Below, in pieces: positions 62,457 through 64,000 of a DNA stretch of 64,000 nt. Numbering within the stretch: the stretch's first letter is position 1; each line of letters starts with the position of its first letter. Source of the DNA: CAWCTB01 sp963798275 (GTDB lineage: Bacteria > Acidobacteriota > Terriglobia > Terriglobales > Acidobacteriaceae). Location: NCBI GenBank assembly GCA_963798275.1, contig CAWCTB010000018.1, positions 50,682-114,681 on the forward strand, given 5' to 3'. Both the position numbers and the translations under genes were made by a program. The notes beneath the pieces are model-generated. The model did not search any database. It saw only the letters and a program-made list of their open reading frames with translations, and had not been told where the DNA came from.

Positions 62457-63540
62457 ATGGCTATCCCAAGAACGATGAAGGCAGCGGTCGTGCAAAAGTT
62501 CGGCGAGCCGCTAGTAGTTCAAGAAGTTCCCGTCCCCAGTCCTGGGCCGGGTCAAGCCCTGATCGAAATCATTGCCAGCGGAGTCTGTCACACCGACCTG
62601 CATGCGGCCGACGGTGACTGGCCCGTCAAACCAACAGTTCCTTTCATCCCCGGACACGAAGGCGCCGGGATTGTGGTCGCGCTCGGACCTGGTGTCACAC
62701 ACCTGAAGGAGGGCGATCGAGTTGGTGTCGCATGGCTGCATAGCGCATGCGGACATTGCGAGTTCTGCTTGTCCGGATGGGAAACGCTTTGCAAGGAACA
62801 ACAAAACTCCGGCTATTCGGTTAACGGAAGCTTCGCGCAGTACGCAGTGGCGCAAGCCGATTATCTGGGGCGAATCCCCGACAACCTTTCCTTTGTCGAT
62901 GCCGCACCCATTCTGTGTGCCGGTGTCACCACGTATAAAGGCCTCAAAGAGACCGACACTCGCCCCGGCGACTGGGTAGTCATCTCAGGAGTCGGCGGGT
63001 TGGGCCATGTCGCGGTGCAATACGCCAAGGCGATGGGATTGCACGTCGCGGCAGTAGACCTGGGTCCGGAAAAAATGGCCCTGGCAAAGAAACTCGGCGC
63101 GGAAATCACCATCGATGCGAAGACGCAAGACCCGCCGACTGAGATTCAGAAGCAGATTGGCGGGGCGCACGGCGTACTGGTGACGGCGGTTTCCACCATT
63201 GCATTTAAGCAGGCGCTGGGCATGCTGCGTCGTGGTGGCACTTGCGTGCTGAATGGGCTTGCCTCCGGGAGAGTTCCCGGTTTCGATTTTCGATGTAGTG
63301 CTGAACCGCTACACGATTCGAGGATCGATTGTGGGCACGCGCATGGACCTGGAGGAGGCATTGGAGTTCGCCGCGGAAGGCAAAGTGAAGGCGACGATCG
63401 AGGTGCTGCCGCTGGACTCGATCAACGACATTTTCGAGCGGCTCAAGGCAGGAAAGATCAATGGCCGCGTGGTGCTGGGGATTGGCGACCAGGCCGCGGG
63501 GAAAGAAGCAAGAGAATTCGCGACAGCGGCGCACGCCTAG
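62457..63540 (+). pseudogene. adhP: Zinc-dependent alcohol dehydrogenase AdhP, one frameshift
   Basis: A medium-chain alcohol dehydrogenase. Catalytic zinc ligands Cys44 (SGVCHTDLH) and His67 (PGHEGAG), structural zinc cysteines 98, 101, 104, 112 (ACGHCEFCLSGWETLC), NAD-binding GVGGLGHVAVQYAKAMG. The frame is correct to RGGTCVLNGL near 63255. The true end (PPGEFPVSIFDVVLNRYTIR to GRVVLGIGDQ) lies in the next frame and stops at 63540. The unshifted frame would run to 63674 with unrelated residues. GGGAGG precedes the ATG at 62457. The single indel is probably recent or an error, since nothing else is damaged. Confidence 0.88.
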
Positions 63541-63645
63541 CAGATGGGTGTCGAAAGAGGAGCGCTTGGCACAGTCATCCCAGGTTAGCGTCCAAAATAC
63601 GGGCGCGAACCTGGGGCACCGGGCACCGGGCCACCGTCAGAGTTT

Positions 63646-64000
63646 TTACCGGTCGAAGCCTTCCCACGCGGTGAAGGAGTAGGCGCCGATGGCGTCAGTC
63701 AAGGTTGCGACCTGCGGGCCTGGGTCGCCGTAGATTTCCAGTCGCGTGGGGCTGGCCACGAAGACCAGTCGGGGCAGGAGTTCCTGGAACACCGGCCCGG
63801 AGAAGTGGGCGGTGATAGCGGCAGCATCCTTGTAGCCTTCGACCAGGCGGCAGGAGTTGCGGTCGGCGCTCAGCAAGAAATGGTAGGTGAGAGTGCCCGG
63901 TTCCTGCTCGCTGGCCGCGACCATTTGCTTTGCGATGGCCTCGAACTCAGCGAACTTTCCCTCGTGGATCTCGAAGTTAGCCACCAACCGTACCCGGTCC
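63646..64000 (-). CDS. Antibiotic-biosynthesis-monooxygenase (ABM)-like protein, partial
   Basis: VANFEIHEGKFAEFEAIAKQMVAASEQEPGTLTYHFLLSADRNSCRLVEGYKDAAAITAHF is a typical dimeric alpha/beta-barrel ABM domain of about 100 residues. The codons before VANFEI (DRVRL) are also in frame and family-like, so the gene starts beyond the right edge and this copy is cut by the window. Such small proteins act as quinol or heme-related monooxygenases or have unknown roles. The last 25 residues (GAYSFTAWEGFDR) form a non-family tail. Confidence 0.8.
   Translation of the reverse strand, partial: DRVRLVANFEIHEGKFAEFEAIAKQMVAASEQEPGTLTYHFLLSADRNSCRLVEGYKDAAAITAHFSGPVFQELLPRLVFVASPTRLEIYGDPGPQVATLTDAIGAYSFTAWEGFDR

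Overview
The window looks like a chromosomal segment of an Acidobacteriota bacterium (class Terriglobia or near it), probably from a soil or environmental assembly. The evidence is the high-GC coding style, at least six PEP-CTERM proteins, divergent phaR/phasin, a GMC oxidoreductase next to HMG-CoA reductase and a WS/DGAT, and several dispersed short repeats of the kind that litter acidobacterial genomes. This assignment is inference from content; no rRNA, tRNA or CRISPR array was found.

Layout. 1-3350: a glutamine amidotransferase with two frameshifts, then folC-plsC on the minus strand. 3690-5468: an orphan 592-aa protein. 5797-8378 (minus): zinc-finger membrane protein, WalJ-type metallo-beta-lactamase-fold enzyme, FlK-like thioesterase, and a ParE/ribbon-helix-helix toxin-antitoxin pair. 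8603-12463 (plus): PadR regulator, its HAAS-type membrane partner, and mnmG carrying two in-frame repeat insertions. 12602-20016: ComEA-like protein, four PEP-CTERM proteins, an Old Yellow Enzyme and an S53 protease. 20479-27612: TPR-like protein, C45-like hydrolase, motAB, OppF-like ATPase, and a further PEP-CTERM gene behind a tandemly repeated leader. 27744-28360: AbrB/Doc toxin-antitoxin. 28387-29547: ampH.

30771-34733 is the translation block (rplM-rpsI, rpsB, tsf) followed by a small two-gene PIN cassette sitting between two near-identical terminators. recQ follows on the minus strand. 36867-42053 is a lipid block: unknown protein, GMC oxidoreductase, HMG-CoA reductase, WS/DGAT. 43619-46270 holds divergent phaR and phasin with matching operators, then a lipase. 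46338-53411 holds secreted and membrane proteins, many frameshifted. 53578-55371 is an archaeal-type ATP-dependent DNA ligase with an in-frame palindromic insertion. 55466-60645 is an accessory stretch bracketed by two inverted copies of a ~145-bp three-iteron repeat. The right end has a DUF2252 protein, a frameshifted zinc alcohol dehydrogenase and a partial monooxygenase-like gene.

Two themes stand out. First, palindromic repeats have entered the reading frames of two housekeeping genes without breaking them (mnmG twice, the DNA ligase once), and solo pieces of the same repeats lie between genes. Second, about eleven genes carry single-base frameshifts and two carry in-frame stops with gene-like sequence beyond. 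So many in 64 kb, including in otherwise well-conserved genes, suggests residual assembly or sequencing indels as much as real gene decay, so frameshift-based claims should be treated cautiously.
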